A stretch of DNA of 64,000 bases from Affinundibacterium macrobrachii (GTDB lineage Bacteria > Pseudomonadota > Gammaproteobacteria > Burkholderiales > Burkholderiaceae_D). The translations under genes were made by a program, and so were the position numbers. Of this stretch, positions 33,199 to 41,795 are shown piece by piece (the first letter of the stretch is position 1; each line of letters starts with the position of its first letter). Under the pieces are notes generated by a model that saw only the letters and a list, made by a program, of their open reading frames with translations, was not told the DNA's origin and did no database searches. The stretch spans positions 326 to 64,325 of the forward strand of contig NZ_BMYT01000008.1 in assembly GCF_014652415.1 (NCBI RefSeq). Reading direction: 5' to 3'.

Positions 33199-34548
33199 TT
33201 AAGCCTTGATGGGCAGACTTAAGCGAACTTCTAAACCACCTTCGGGTAAATTGGATAGGCTGATTTTGCCGTTATGTTGTCTAGCAATATTCATGGCAAT
33301 AGTTAATCCCAGCCCCGTTCCCCCTGTCTCACGCGAACGCGAAGTTTCGATCCGATAAAATGGTTCGAATACACGATTTTGCTGATCTGGCGGAATCCCA
33401 TTGCCGCTATCTCTGACGCAGATGTGCAACCACTTTTGCCGAGCTTCTGTACTTTGTAATAAGTGGATTTGAGCGCGATGACCATATTTGATTGCATTGT
33501 CGATCAAATTATTCAGACAACGACGTAATGCTTGCGGTCTCGCCATGATAGTCACTTTCGACTTGTCAATTAAATTGACCTCATGTCCAGCATCGCTCGC
33601 ATCAGTGCAAATGCTATCCAACAAAGAATCAATATCTAAGGCTTGCAAGCTCTCATTGCTATCCATGCTGCGTGCCAAGTCGAGACCTTCTTTTACCATC
33701 ATTTGCATATTCGATAGATCACCAACTAACTTGTCATGTAGCTCATGATCATTGACTTTTTCTAAGCGTAAACGTAGGCGCGTTAGCGGGGTTTGCAAAT
33801 CATGCGTAATCGCCGCCAGCATTTGTGTTCTTTGCTGGATATGATCACGAATGCGTAGTTGCATGAAATTAAAAGCACTGATCGCCTGACGAATCTCTCT
33901 TGCACCAGTTTCGATCAAAGCAGGGCGATTAATGTCTTGCCCCAAATCAGTCGCTGCTTGGGCTAGCTGTTGCAAGGGGCGAATCGTCATGCGAGACACC
34001 AATAAGGCGAGGCCAGCGATACATGCCAAAAATAGCGCCAAGTAGTAATAAGTCTCGGCTTGAATCGGTGTTGACGGTGGCTTGGCTGGAAAGATGGTTT
34101 GATGTAAGCCTGAGCCATCACTCAAAACAAAAATTAAAGCTTCGCAAGAATCGACCGGTCCACGGTCATCTGGACGAATCAGACAATTTTCTGGTGCAGG
34201 TGGCAACGGAATAATTTTAAATGATTTACTCAAACGCTCACTGAGCGCAATCCCGTAAGGTGTACTGGCTTGATATGCTGGTACATTGGTCGGAACAGGA
34301 ACGACTCTTAAGCCAAAGCGATGAATCGCTTTGAGTAAGCCCTCGCGATTCGCCGCAGGCAAATCATCAATCGCATGAATCAATTGCTCGGCATGTTTAG
34401 CACGATCGGCGCGATACGAGCTACGTTCATTACTAATACTATTTTGGCGTTCACCAAAAGCTAACCACCAAGTTAGCGCAGCAGAACAAAGAATGCCCAA
34501 TAACAGAACAGAAAATATGCGAACCGAAATTGTGTCAAAGCGTTTCAT
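33199..34548 (-). CDS. OmpR-system sensor histidine kinase
   Basis: A 449-residue EnvZ-like kinase: membrane helix 1 (about 9-29), periplasmic sensor to about 165, helix 2 (about 168-188), HAMP, then HisKA with His249 in AAITHDLQTPLTRLRLRL. The ATPase domain shows NLIDNAIKYG (N box), VRDSGNGIPP (G1) and GGTGLGLTIAMNIA (G2). All catalytic motifs are intact. It starts eight bases after the response-regulator gene in the same operon. With the divergent Spy/CpxP gene it suggests an envelope-stress sensor (CpxA/BaeS-like by context, EnvZ-like by sequence). Confidence 0.92.
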   Translation of the reverse strand: MKRFDTISVRIFSVLLLGILCSAALTWWLAFGERQNSISNERSSYRADRAKHAEQLIHAIDDLPAANREGLLKAIHRFGLRVVPVPTNVPAYQASTPYGIALSERLSKSFKIIPLPPAPENCLIRPDDRGPVDSCEALIFVLSDGSGLHQTIFPAKPPSTPIQAETYYYLALFLACIAGLALLVSRMTIRPLQQLAQAATDLGQDINRPALIETGAREIRQAISAFNFMQLRIRDHIQQRTQMLAAITHDLQTPLTRLRLRLEKVNDHELHDKLVGDLSNMQMMVKEGLDLARSMDSNESLQALDIDSLLDSICTDASDAGHEVNLIDKSKVTIMARPQALRRCLNNLIDNAIKYGHRAQIHLLQSTEARQKWLHICVRDSGNGIPPDQQNRVFEPFYRIETSRSRETGGTGLGLTIAMNIARQHNGKISLSNLPEGGLEVRLSLPIKA

Positions 34549-34556
34549 GTGTTGGC

Positions 34557-35285
34557 TTACAGTTCAGAGTTAACGTTGACAGTAAGAACATAGCCGCCAT
34601 TACGCACTGTTTTGATAATTTGTGGAGAGCGCGCATCCTCACCCAGTTTTTGTCGTAAGCGACTAATTTGAATATCAATCGAACGATCAAACGGATCTGC
34701 ATCGCGTCCCTGTGTCATGTTCAACAATTGGTCACGATTGAGCACCGTATTAGGTTGATCCAGGAAGATGTTCAATAATCGATACTCTGAGCCGGATAAG
34801 GCAATCACGCGATTGTCAGGACTGATTAAGTGTCGTGCGATTAAATCTAAAGTCCATTCGCCAAACTTTAATTTTTGTGGCTTATTTATATCGCCATGTT
34901 CGCCGTTCGCTTGTGTGCGACGTAACACACTACGGATACGGGCTAATAATTCGCGAGGTTCAAATGGTTTGGGCAGATAATCGTCCGCCCCCATTTCTAA
35001 TCCTAAAATGCGATCGAGTGGTTCGCTACGTGCGGTCAGCATCACAACAGGGATAGCTGATTTTGCGCGCAAATTACGGCATAAGGTTAAGCCATCCTCA
35101 CCCGGTAAATTGAGATCCAAGACGATCAGATCAACCGTTTGTTTTTCCAAGCACGCCCACATACCCGCGCCATCTCCCGCAGTGAGGGTGGTGTAACCAT
35201 GCGTTTCTAAGTAATCCGCCAGTAAGCTGCGGATTTCACGATCATCGTCAACGATTAGAAGTGTATTTTGCGTATCCATAGCCAT
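34557..35285 (-). CDS. OmpR-family response regulator
   Basis: Receiver domain with LLIVDDDREIRSLLADYLE, the phosphoacceptor in LIVLDLNLPGEDG, the conserved Thr/Lys in MLTARSEPLDRIL and DDYLPKPFEPREL, and a C-terminal winged helix ending FDRSIDIQISRLRQKLGEDARSPQIIKTVRNGGYVL. The first ATG in a sensible position is at 35285 (MAMDTQ); 35279 is also possible, and an upstream TTG at 35297 is unlikely. It pairs with the kinase that follows. It probably binds the TGAAAC direct repeats at 35363-35378. Confidence 0.92.
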   Translation of the reverse strand: MAMDTQNTLLIVDDDREIRSLLADYLETHGYTTLTAGDGAGMWACLEKQTVDLIVLDLNLPGEDGLTLCRNLRAKSAIPVVMLTARSEPLDRILGLEMGADDYLPKPFEPRELLARIRSVLRRTQANGEHGDINKPQKLKFGEWTLDLIARHLISPDNRVIALSGSEYRLLNIFLDQPNTVLNRDQLLNMTQGRDADPFDRSIDIQISRLRQKLGEDARSPQIIKTVRNGGYVLTVNVNSEL

Positions 35286-35362
35286 ATTATTGATCAAGCT
35301 CTCTTGCTGTGCATAGAATTCGATAGAGAGATTTGTATCGACTTGTTATTGCGCGCAAAAAT

Positions 35363-35378
35363 TGAAACAAACTGAAAC
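35363..35378. promoter_or_regulatory. TGAAAC direct repeat, candidate response-regulator box
   Basis: TGAAACAAACTGAAAC contains TGAAAC twice with 10-base periodicity, one helical turn. On the other strand it reads GTTTC-N5-GTTTC, the same layout as CpxR boxes (GTAAA-N5-GTAAA). It sits between the response-regulator and Spy/CpxP start codons, 78 bases from the former and about 200 from the latter, so it could control either or both. Confidence 0.5.
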
Positions 35379-35580
35379 ATGCGGATCGAGAATTGCTAGG
35401 TCGGTTACATCGAGAAACACTGTTTGTACACAGTGACATTTACTTCTTACAAATTCAGCGCACTATGTGAATCATGAGCTCGGCGTAGTGAATTGAATCA
35501 AACAAATTTTTTAAGCGTCGATGCCATTGAGTAATACCGAAAATTTTAAGTGAAATTTCATTCAAAAAGGATAGATCATC

Positions 35581-36180
35581 ATGAAACTTTTAAAAAATAC
35601 AATCGCACTTAGTCTCACTGCTGCGACTTTATTGCTTGGTGCTGGAGTCTACGCGCAGCAAAAAAGTGATGTGACGAATGCCGCATCGACTGCGAATGCG
35701 CCAAATCGTTCTGCAGAACAAGGCAAGCGCATGCAGCAACGACATCAAGCAATGCAAGCGGGCATGGAAAAACATCGCGCTCGCTTGCATGAGCAATTAA
35801 AATTGACGCCACAACAAGAAGGCGCTTGGACCACATTTATGGATGCGACTAAACCACGACAAGCGCCTATGTCGGACGCCGCTAAAGCTGAGCGACAAGC
35901 AATGGTGTCGATGAACGCGCCAGAACGTATGGAAAAAATGCTAGGACATGCAAAAGATCGATTGGCGCGCATGCAGCAACATTTGGATGCGTTAAAGACT
36001 TTTTATGCAGTATTGACACCAGAACAGCAAAAGATTTTTGATGCTAGTCACCAACGTATGCAGCATCGTATGAAAATGCGTATGCATGAAGGCAAGCAAC
36101 ATCGTATGCAAGGACGAATGCACGAAGCTGGACATATGCCAAGTCACGCAGAATCTATGCCAGCAAAGACGTCGAAATAA
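35581..36180 (+). CDS. Spy/CpxP family periplasmic chaperone-like protein
   Basis: A 199-residue protein with a signal peptide (cleavage near VYA-QQ, residue 25) and a helical, Met/Gln/Arg/His-rich mature part. Both LTxxQ motifs are present: LTPQQ at 75-79 and LTPEQQ at 145-150. The C-terminus is His/Met-rich (RMQHRMKMRMHEGKQHRM), suggesting metal binding. Spy and CpxP are induced by, and can feed back on, envelope-stress kinases, which agrees with the divergent two-component genes. A terminator follows. Confidence 0.9.
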   Translation: MKLLKNTIALSLTAATLLLGAGVYAQQKSDVTNAASTANAPNRSAEQGKRMQQRHQAMQAGMEKHRARLHEQLKLTPQQEGAWTTFMDATKPRQAPMSDAAKAERQAMVSMNAPERMEKMLGHAKDRLARMQQHLDALKTFYAVLTPEQQKIFDASHQRMQHRMKMRMHEGKQHRMQGRMHEAGHMPSHAESMPAKTSK

Positions 36181-36235
36181 TCAAACTTGTGTGAAATAGT
36201 TGCGTAATCTCGCGGTAGGTAGATGACTATCCGAT

Positions 36236-36270
36236 AAAATGGAGGCTTAGCTGAACTAGCCTCCATTTTT
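36236..36270 (+). terminator. Terminator after the Spy/CpxP gene
   Basis: AAAATGGAGGCT (36236-36247) pairs with AGCCTCCATTTT (36258-36269) over a ten-base loop, followed by T. Confidence 0.88.
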
Positions 36271-36311
36271 CTTAGCCCTGTTTTGTGTTAGCGCAGAACG
36301 GTCGTGATGAC

Positions 36312-37373
36312 ATGACTATCCTTAATTTAAATTGCAGTGAGAATCCGATTGTGAATTTGCCAGCATCTGCTGTTGCGGAGGCGGCGGGGCATGTAAAACA
36401 AATTGTGCAGACTTGTTTTTCTCATTCATCGCAGCATAAAGCGGTGGTCGTTTATGATTTGCGTAGTGATTTAGCCATCGCGTTGACGGATGCCTATCGA
36501 CAAGCCTTACCAGAGGCTGAGTTCATCCATTTTGACACGCACAGTGCCGAGCAGGTGATGGCATGTTTAAACGCCCTCGCGGCGGGCGATCTGGTTGTAT
36601 TAGTACAAACGACAAATTTCCGTATGGATGCTTATCGAGTTCGGGTCGAACTCTTCAAGCGTGATTTGAAAGTGATTGAACATCCGCACTTGGGACGCAT
36701 GCCAGCAGAGCAAGCATTAATATATATTGATTCCTTGGCTTATGATGCGCAGTATTACCGTGGTGTTGGACGTGGTCTCAAGCAGTTAATTGACCAGGCG
36801 CCGTTTGCTGTGATCGATAGCGGTGAGGGCGCAGAGTTGGTGTATGCGAGTCCATTTGAGGATGCCAAACTCAACATCGGTGACTATACCGATATGAAAA
36901 ACTGGGGCGGACAATTTCCCATAGGTGAGGTATTTACTGAGGCGAAAGATTTAGCTGCCGTCAGCGGTAAAGTCCGTATTTTTGTCTTTGGTGATACCTC
37001 ATTTTCGGTCAATAAGCCAGAAAGACCGATTACCTTGGTAGTCGAGCGCGGTCAAGTTGTCGAGGTACTTGATTCCACGCCTGAATTTGACGAAGTGATC
37101 GCAAAAATCAAACACGATGAACAAGTAGTGTGGGTGCGTGAACTAGGATTCGGTTTAAATCGTAGTTTTAATCGTGAGCGCACGGTGAGTGATATCGGCA
37201 CCTATGAACGGATGTGTGGGGTTCATTTATCCTTGGGTGCTAAGCATGGTATTTACGGCAAGCCGAACTTTAAGCGCGGCGATGGTAAATACCATGTCGA
37301 TGTGTTTGCTGTCACAGAGTCTGTTCGTCTAGGTGAGCAGATTGTATTTAAAGACGGTGCGTGGGTGGTGTAG
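36312..37373 (+). CDS. M29-aminopeptidase-like protein
   Basis: About 353 residues, conserved in betaproteobacteria. The C-terminal half resembles metallopeptidase family M29 (aminopeptidase T/AmpS): GGQFPIGEVFTEAK, VWVRELGFGLNRSFN, RMCGVHLSLGAKHG and YHVDVFAVTESV place the expected Glu/His/Asp metal ligands. The N-terminal half is a Rossmann-like region. Whether it is a peptidase is not proven by sequence alone. I prefer ATG 36312; an upstream GTG at 36285 is in frame. It converges on slyX with 25 bases between stops. Confidence 0.7.
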   Translation: MTILNLNCSENPIVNLPASAVAEAAGHVKQIVQTCFSHSSQHKAVVVYDLRSDLAIALTDAYRQALPEAEFIHFDTHSAEQVMACLNALAAGDLVVLVQTTNFRMDAYRVRVELFKRDLKVIEHPHLGRMPAEQALIYIDSLAYDAQYYRGVGRGLKQLIDQAPFAVIDSGEGAELVYASPFEDAKLNIGDYTDMKNWGGQFPIGEVFTEAKDLAAVSGKVRIFVFGDTSFSVNKPERPITLVVERGQVVEVLDSTPEFDEVIAKIKHDEQVVWVRELGFGLNRSFNRERTVSDIGTYERMCGVHLSLGAKHGIYGKPNFKRGDGKYHVDVFAVTESVRLGEQIVFKDGAWVV

Positions 37374-37398
37374 CCTTGTGATTGTTGCGTTGTTCGCG

Positions 37399-37611
37399 TC
37401 AATAATGGGGCGGACGTTCATCGACTGGCATTTGACGTTGGCTGGCAGCGACTGCAACTTCACGCAATCGAGCAGCTAGAGCGTGACAGAGTTTTTCAAG
37501 TTCATCGATTTTTTTCTGCTGTTGATAAACCTGAGTATTGAGGGTTTCAACTAAATCATCTTGGCGACTGAGGCGAATTTCTAAGTCTATCAATCTTTCT
37601 TCGACGTGCAT
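37399..37611 (-). CDS. slyX: SlyX family coiled-coil protein
   Basis: A 70-residue protein with the SlyX pattern: a heptad-rich helix (VEERLIDLEIRLSRQDDLVETLNTQV begins it) and the typical C-terminal RPPHY. It forms a short coiled coil; function is unknown although it is widespread in proteobacteria. ATG 37611. Confidence 0.88.
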   Translation of the reverse strand: MHVEERLIDLEIRLSRQDDLVETLNTQVYQQQKKIDELEKLCHALAARLREVAVAASQRQMPVDERPPHY

Positions 37612-37764
37612 GCTTTATCCTAATCTGGTGCTGTGATATAAGTGTTCATTCTAGCGCATACCCGCTTATATCTGCTTTAGATCATCGGTATTTCTCGAAT
37701 TTGAAAGCGACCTTTGCTTTAGCCGAATTAGATATTTCTAACCTTGTTTCAATCTTATCTCTTG

Positions 37765-38178
37765 ATGAAAAAGCTCATTCATAGCCCTGCCTTTCAACAA
37801 TTTTTACGCTTCGCTTTGGTTGGTTTATCCGGAACTGGGGTGCAGTATTTGAGCATACAAATCGCAGTGGTGACTGAATTTGCGGTGTTGGATAAAGCAC
37901 CCGCTGTGACTGGCTCGGCCATTGGTTATTTGCTTGGCTCGTTGGTCAATTACATTTTGAATTATTTTTTTACTTTTGATAGTGGTAAGTCGCATGTCGA
38001 AGCAGCTAGCAAATACTTTGGTGTGCTTGCTGTGGGCTGGGGCATTAATTTTGGCTTGATGAGCTTGCTGGTTGAGCATTGGCATATCTGGCATTGGTAT
38101 GCACAGATATTTACTACGGGTTTCGTATTGTGTTGGAACTTTGCTGGTAGCAAGTTGTGGGCATTTAAGGATCGCTAG
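37765..38178 (+). CDS. GtrA family membrane protein
   Basis: A 137-residue GtrA-like protein with four membrane helices: RFALVGLSGTGVQYLSIQIAV, TGSAIGYLLGSLVNYILNYFFTF, YFGVLAVGWGINFGLMSLL and a final helix ending NFAGSKLWAFKDR. These proteins are thought to flip or assist undecaprenyl-linked sugars in cell-envelope glycosylation. ATG 37765 is chosen; an earlier TTG at 37744 is in frame. No glycosyltransferase is adjacent. Confidence 0.87.
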   Translation: MKKLIHSPAFQQFLRFALVGLSGTGVQYLSIQIAVVTEFAVLDKAPAVTGSAIGYLLGSLVNYILNYFFTFDSGKSHVEAASKYFGVLAVGWGINFGLMSLLVEHWHIWHWYAQIFTTGFVLCWNFAGSKLWAFKDR

Positions 38179-38315
38179 GGCTTTACTATTGAAGCCGTCA
38201 CAAATGCAACGAAATGGCAGTATCCAATCCGCAGTAGAATCACTATCAGGTAAAATCGTGATACAGGTTTTTCACCATTCATAGAGATACACAATAGTCA
38301 TGCGCGGGAGCTTGC

Positions 38316-39107
38316 GTGTTTAAAAATATTTTTAGTAAGCTGTTCGCGTCATCAAATCCCGCTGTAGCGGAACCGATTCCTGCCGCAGTTGCCGCTGCAT
38401 CGAGTTCGCCACCATCGGCTGATGTAACTGAACAAAATCAGCAAGCTCAGCAAGATCCTTTATATGCGGTCAAACGTGGAGGAAAAGAGATTTCCTCGAA
38501 ATTGTTCATGGCAATGTCGACTGAACGAGGCATACATCTCGAGTCTTTATTAAGTGCGCTGGGCGCGCTCGCTGGATACGCCTGTCAAATTAGTGTGCGC
38601 GAGATATATGTTCAGCAGCAAGGTCGACCAGTTAAAGAGACTTTTATCGTGGTGCATAGCAAGCAAAATGGCTGCACTTATTATTTTGGCGATTTATTGA
38701 ATCGTCCTTTGGTTGAAAGTCGTTACTCGGTATGGTCTTTAGCTTCAGGTGCGACACAGAAGCTTGGCTTGCAGCAGCTAATTGATTTGCATGATATTTT
38801 TAAACATGTTACCAATACTTTAGGTAGCCCACATTTTGGTATTCCTCGAATCGATACAGAGCATCAAGCGAAGGAAACGCCATGGAATTATGTGAGTTTT
38901 TTGTGGCCACAATTATTCCCGCTAGCACAAAGTTTTTGTAAAAATCCGGCAGATTGGCCGATAGTGTTTGGGGTTGCTGTCCAAGAAATTCTGTTTGCTA
39001 GTAAGGATTTGATTGCACCAGAACTGGCCTTGCGTATCGTGATGGAAAGTGCGATCCCGATGTCCAAAGTTTACTTACCGGATCAAGCCGGTTTGGTGGC
39101 AACTTGA
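38316..39107 (+). CDS. Conserved hypothetical protein with Ala/Pro/Ser-rich N-terminus
   Basis: A 263-residue protein from GTG 38316. Residues 10-45 are low complexity (Ala, Pro, Ser, Gln); the rest is a compact domain (KEISSKLFMAMSTERG, GALAGYACQISVREIYV, GCTYYFGDLLNRPLVESRYSVWSLASGA). No signal peptide, membrane helix or catalytic motif is evident. I know it only as a conserved betaproteobacterial protein. Monocistronic as far as can be seen. Confidence 0.6.
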   Translation: MFKNIFSKLFASSNPAVAEPIPAAVAAASSSPPSADVTEQNQQAQQDPLYAVKRGGKEISSKLFMAMSTERGIHLESLLSALGALAGYACQISVREIYVQQQGRPVKETFIVVHSKQNGCTYYFGDLLNRPLVESRYSVWSLASGATQKLGLQQLIDLHDIFKHVTNTLGSPHFGIPRIDTEHQAKETPWNYVSFLWPQLFPLAQSFCKNPADWPIVFGVAVQEILFASKDLIAPELALRIVMESAIPMSKVYLPDQAGLVAT

Positions 39108-39251
39108 ATGTCGACATGAACTGTTGCTTAGGATTTTGGTGTACCTGTACTTTCCGCAAAACAATGTTAAGATAAAGCAATATCAAGTATCTTTAGCTGT
39201 CGCCTTCATTCTCTTTTTTGCTGAATAAATTTCTAAATTTAAGGCATCTCT

Positions 39252-41309
39252 ATGGCATACCAGCGCAATCGCATTCTCGTGAAGCTTGTGTTGTTACTCT
39301 CGTTGGGCTTAAGTTCTTCAGTCTATGCCGACCTCAAGTCGGATATGGCGCGATTAGAGACGCTTCAATTATTAATCGAAAAAGATAATCAAGCCGCACT
39401 TCAGCAGCTCAAAGAGTTTTACGCTCAGTTTAATCAACAAACGGATTATCAAGTTCGTATCGATACATTGAGAGAGCTTTCCTACGCTTACTATGATGCT
39501 GGCGATATCCCTGCTAGTGATCAAAGCCGTGCCGAAATTTTGCGTTTGGCCAAACTACAGAATGATCAAGAAACAGTCGCCTTAATGCAGCTTGATGAGG
39601 TTTTCAAGTTGCGTGATGCGGGGCAGTTTGATGCCGCAGTTGCCAAATTAGATGATATCGCCAAAGCGATTAAAGGCAGCACCAAACCAGAAAATCTAAT
39701 GCGCCTTGAGATTTCGTATGGCGCCATTTATCAATCTGCCAGCAAGTTCGAGCAGGCCTTAAGTCATTACTTAGAAGCATTGCGTTTAACTGACCAGCTA
39801 AACCAGCGGAAGTCCTTATCGAAAATACGACGCTTATCAGCTTTGGCTAGTTTGTACTTAACCATGCAAAATCCTGAGAAAACTTTGGCAGTGACTAATG
39901 AAGCACTTGCATTATCTGGCGAAGTTGACTCCCCACGTTTAATTGCTTCATTAAGGCAAAGTCAAGCGATGGCGCTGGGTGATTTAAAACGTTATCCTGA
40001 AGCTTTGGTCGCCTATGAGCGCGCATTGAAGGCGGCGCAGGACGCAAATATTCCAAAGATGGAGGCGCTAATTCTGAGCAATATTGCAGATTTGCATTTG
40101 CGCACCCATAGTTTTGTTCAGGCGGAAAATATGGCGCGCAAGGCGCTCAAAAAGGCGGAGTTTATTCAAGATGAAACCTCGATTTTCAACGCTAAAGCAA
40201 ATATCGGTTTTGCACTTGGTGGACAAGGCAAAATTTCACAAGCGATGGAATACCTCACTCCGGTATTGAAGCAATCAAGAGATCAAGGTGATAAGGCGGA
40301 TCTTGAGGCGACGGTGGGTGAAATTAGTCGCATGTATGAGCACGCCAAAATGTATAAAGAAGCACTGGAATACACGCGTGAACAGCAAAAGTTGAGCAAT
40401 GAGTTATTTCGGGCCGATCGATCTAAAACTGTCGCAGCCTTGCAAGAGCAGTTTGATGCCGATCAGCGCAAGAAACAAATTGAACTATTGGCGCGCGAAA
40501 ATCAGATTAAAGATGCCGATATAAAAAATAGCCGTTTGCAGCAAATTGTGACTTTGTTGGGGGCGATGCTGACTATTATGGGCGGTATTTTCATCTATAT
40601 GCTGTACCGAAAAGTGAAGCAAACCAACCAGCGCTTAGAAGAAGTGAATCAGCAACTTGAGTTTCATTCGGTGCGAGATCCATTAACCGGACTTTATAAT
40701 CGTCGCTCCTTCTTGGAAATGATGAAGACGCGATCAGAAGATGTGTCGCCAGAGCGGCGCGAAGAAGATCATGAGGGTCCAGATTGCTTGATTATTATGG
40801 ACATTGATCATTTCAAGCATATTAATGACACTTGGGGGCATGCCGCTGGTGACGCTGTTTTGATCGAAGTCGCAAAACGTTTGCGTAGTGCAGTGCGTGA
40901 TACCGACATGACCTTGCGATGGGGCGGAGAAGAATTTCTTATATATGCACCTAAAACCAAACCAGCTTTATTAGCTTCTTTGGTAGAGCGGGTATTAAAA
41001 GTAATCGGTTCGACACCCGTTGTGGTGGGGAATAACACCATTCCTGTGACGGTTAGTGCGGGTTATATTTCATTGCCGTTCTCCGGCGTGCCGGAGTCTG
41101 CATGTAATTGGGAAAAGGCGATGCAGTTAGCGGATATGGCTTTGTACATGGGCAAAGTGAATGGACGAAATCGTGCCTATGGGCTGTTAAGCCTGTTGGT
41201 TCCGTATGAACAAGCCTTGCCCGAACTAGAACGTGATTTCTCTGCTGCGATTAAACAAGGCATGATAGAAATTGCCATAATCACCGGGCCAGTGACGAAT
41301 TCAAATTGA
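39252..41309 (+). CDS. Diguanylate cyclase with periplasmic TPR sensor
   Basis: A 685-residue protein: signal peptide or anchor (to about 26, SSSVYA), about ten TPR-like helical pairs to residue 400, a coiled segment, a membrane helix (about 430-455, VTLLGAMLTIMGGIFIYMLY), and a GGDEF domain. DPLTGLYNRRSFLEM, IIMDIDHFKHINDTWGHAAGD and RWGGEEF (GGEEF at 558-562) are all intact, so it should make c-di-GMP. The layout, TPRs outside and cyclase inside, is typical of sensors that read cell-wall or protein ligands. The tRNA promoter begins 26 bases after its stop. Confidence 0.9.
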   Translation: MAYQRNRILVKLVLLLSLGLSSSVYADLKSDMARLETLQLLIEKDNQAALQQLKEFYAQFNQQTDYQVRIDTLRELSYAYYDAGDIPASDQSRAEILRLAKLQNDQETVALMQLDEVFKLRDAGQFDAAVAKLDDIAKAIKGSTKPENLMRLEISYGAIYQSASKFEQALSHYLEALRLTDQLNQRKSLSKIRRLSALASLYLTMQNPEKTLAVTNEALALSGEVDSPRLIASLRQSQAMALGDLKRYPEALVAYERALKAAQDANIPKMEALILSNIADLHLRTHSFVQAENMARKALKKAEFIQDETSIFNAKANIGFALGGQGKISQAMEYLTPVLKQSRDQGDKADLEATVGEISRMYEHAKMYKEALEYTREQQKLSNELFRADRSKTVAALQEQFDADQRKKQIELLARENQIKDADIKNSRLQQIVTLLGAMLTIMGGIFIYMLYRKVKQTNQRLEEVNQQLEFHSVRDPLTGLYNRRSFLEMMKTRSEDVSPERREEDHEGPDCLIIMDIDHFKHINDTWGHAAGDAVLIEVAKRLRSAVRDTDMTLRWGGEEFLIYAPKTKPALLASLVERVLKVIGSTPVVVGNNTIPVTVSAGYISLPFSGVPESACNWEKAMQLADMALYMGKVNGRNRAYGLLSLLVPYEQALPELERDFSAAIKQGMIEIAIITGPVTNSN

Positions 41310-41334
41310 TTTTGATAAAAATGCTGAGACCCAC

Positions 41335-41363
41335 TAGACATATTCTAAAAATGTGCCTATAAT
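41335..41363 (+). promoter_or_regulatory. Sigma-70 promoter of the tRNA operon
   Basis: TAGACA at 41335-41340 (one mismatch from TTGACA) and TATAAT at 41358-41363 are separated by 17 bases, 60 bases before the first tRNA. Spacing and match are close to ideal. Confidence 0.75.
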
Positions 41364-41422
41364 CTTGTTTCTGTCGTTGCTGATGACACAGCAAACAACT
41401 ATTTGAACTAAGCAAGTTATAT

Positions 41423-41498
41423 GGGTGCTTAGCTCAGTTGGTAGAGCGGCGCCCTTACAAGGCGTAGGTCGGGAGTTCGAGCCTCTCAGCACCCACCA
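41423..41498 (+). tRNA. tRNA-Val(TAC)
   Basis: Acceptor stem GGGTGCT/AGCACCC, D-loop AGCTCAGTTGGTAGAGC, anticodon loop CTTACAA (anticodon TAC), T-loop GGTTCGAGCC-type (GAGTTCGAGC), discriminator A, and an encoded CCA at 41496-41498. The anticodon stem is GCGCC/GGCGT with one G-U. It reads valine GUA and related codons. First of two tRNAs in the operon. Confidence 0.97.
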
Positions 41499-41532
41499 TC
41501 AAATAGTTAAAAAGCAGATTCGTTTCTAAAAC

Positions 41533-41609
41533 GGAGTGGTAGTTCAGTTGGTTAGAATACCGGCCTGTCACGCCGGGGGTCGCGGGTTCGAGCCCCGTCC
41601 GCTCCGCCA
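41533..41609 (+). tRNA. tRNA-Asp(GTC)
   Basis: Acceptor GGAGTGG/CCGCTCC with a T-G wobble, D-arm AGTTCAGTTGGTTAGAAT, anticodon loop CTGTCAC with anticodon GTC between CCGGC and GCCGG, T-loop GGGTTCGAGCC, discriminator G and encoded CCA (41607-41609). It is 34 bases after tRNA-Val and is followed by the operon terminator. Confidence 0.97.
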
Positions 41610-41618
41610 AGTTGTAGG

Positions 41619-41646
41619 AAAAAACGCGCTAAGGCGCGTTTTTTTT
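41619..41646 (+). terminator. Terminator of the tRNA operon
   Basis: AAAAAACGCGC (41619-41629) pairs with GCGCGTTTTTT (41634-41644) over a four-base loop and continues with T. Confidence 0.92.
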
Positions 41647-41742
41647 CGTCTAAAGAAAACTGTCGGATCAAAATTGCTTGATAGTGCTGATTAACGTTTC
41701 AGGTAGGATGATAGTGTGTCCGATCGGTAGTGCGTAAAAACT

Positions 41743-41766
41743 AAAAGCCAGCTTTCGCTGGCTTTT
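41743..41766 (-). terminator. Terminator for rdgC
   Basis: AAAAGCCAGC (41743-41752) pairs with GCTGGCTTTT (41757-41766) over a four-base loop, 30 bases past the rdgC stop on the minus strand. The A-run on the plus side becomes the U-run in the rdgC transcript. Confidence 0.88.
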
Positions 41767-41795
41767 ATGTATCAGTCAATTTATCAAGAAGCTGT

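Noticed and set aside
41423..41609. Integrated element at the tRNA genes
   Set aside because: No integrase and no duplicated tRNA end were seen; both flanks are ordinary chromosomal genes.
41743..41766. Hairpin as part of the tRNA operon
   Set aside because: It lies about 100 bases beyond the tRNA terminator and is oriented to end rdgC transcription.
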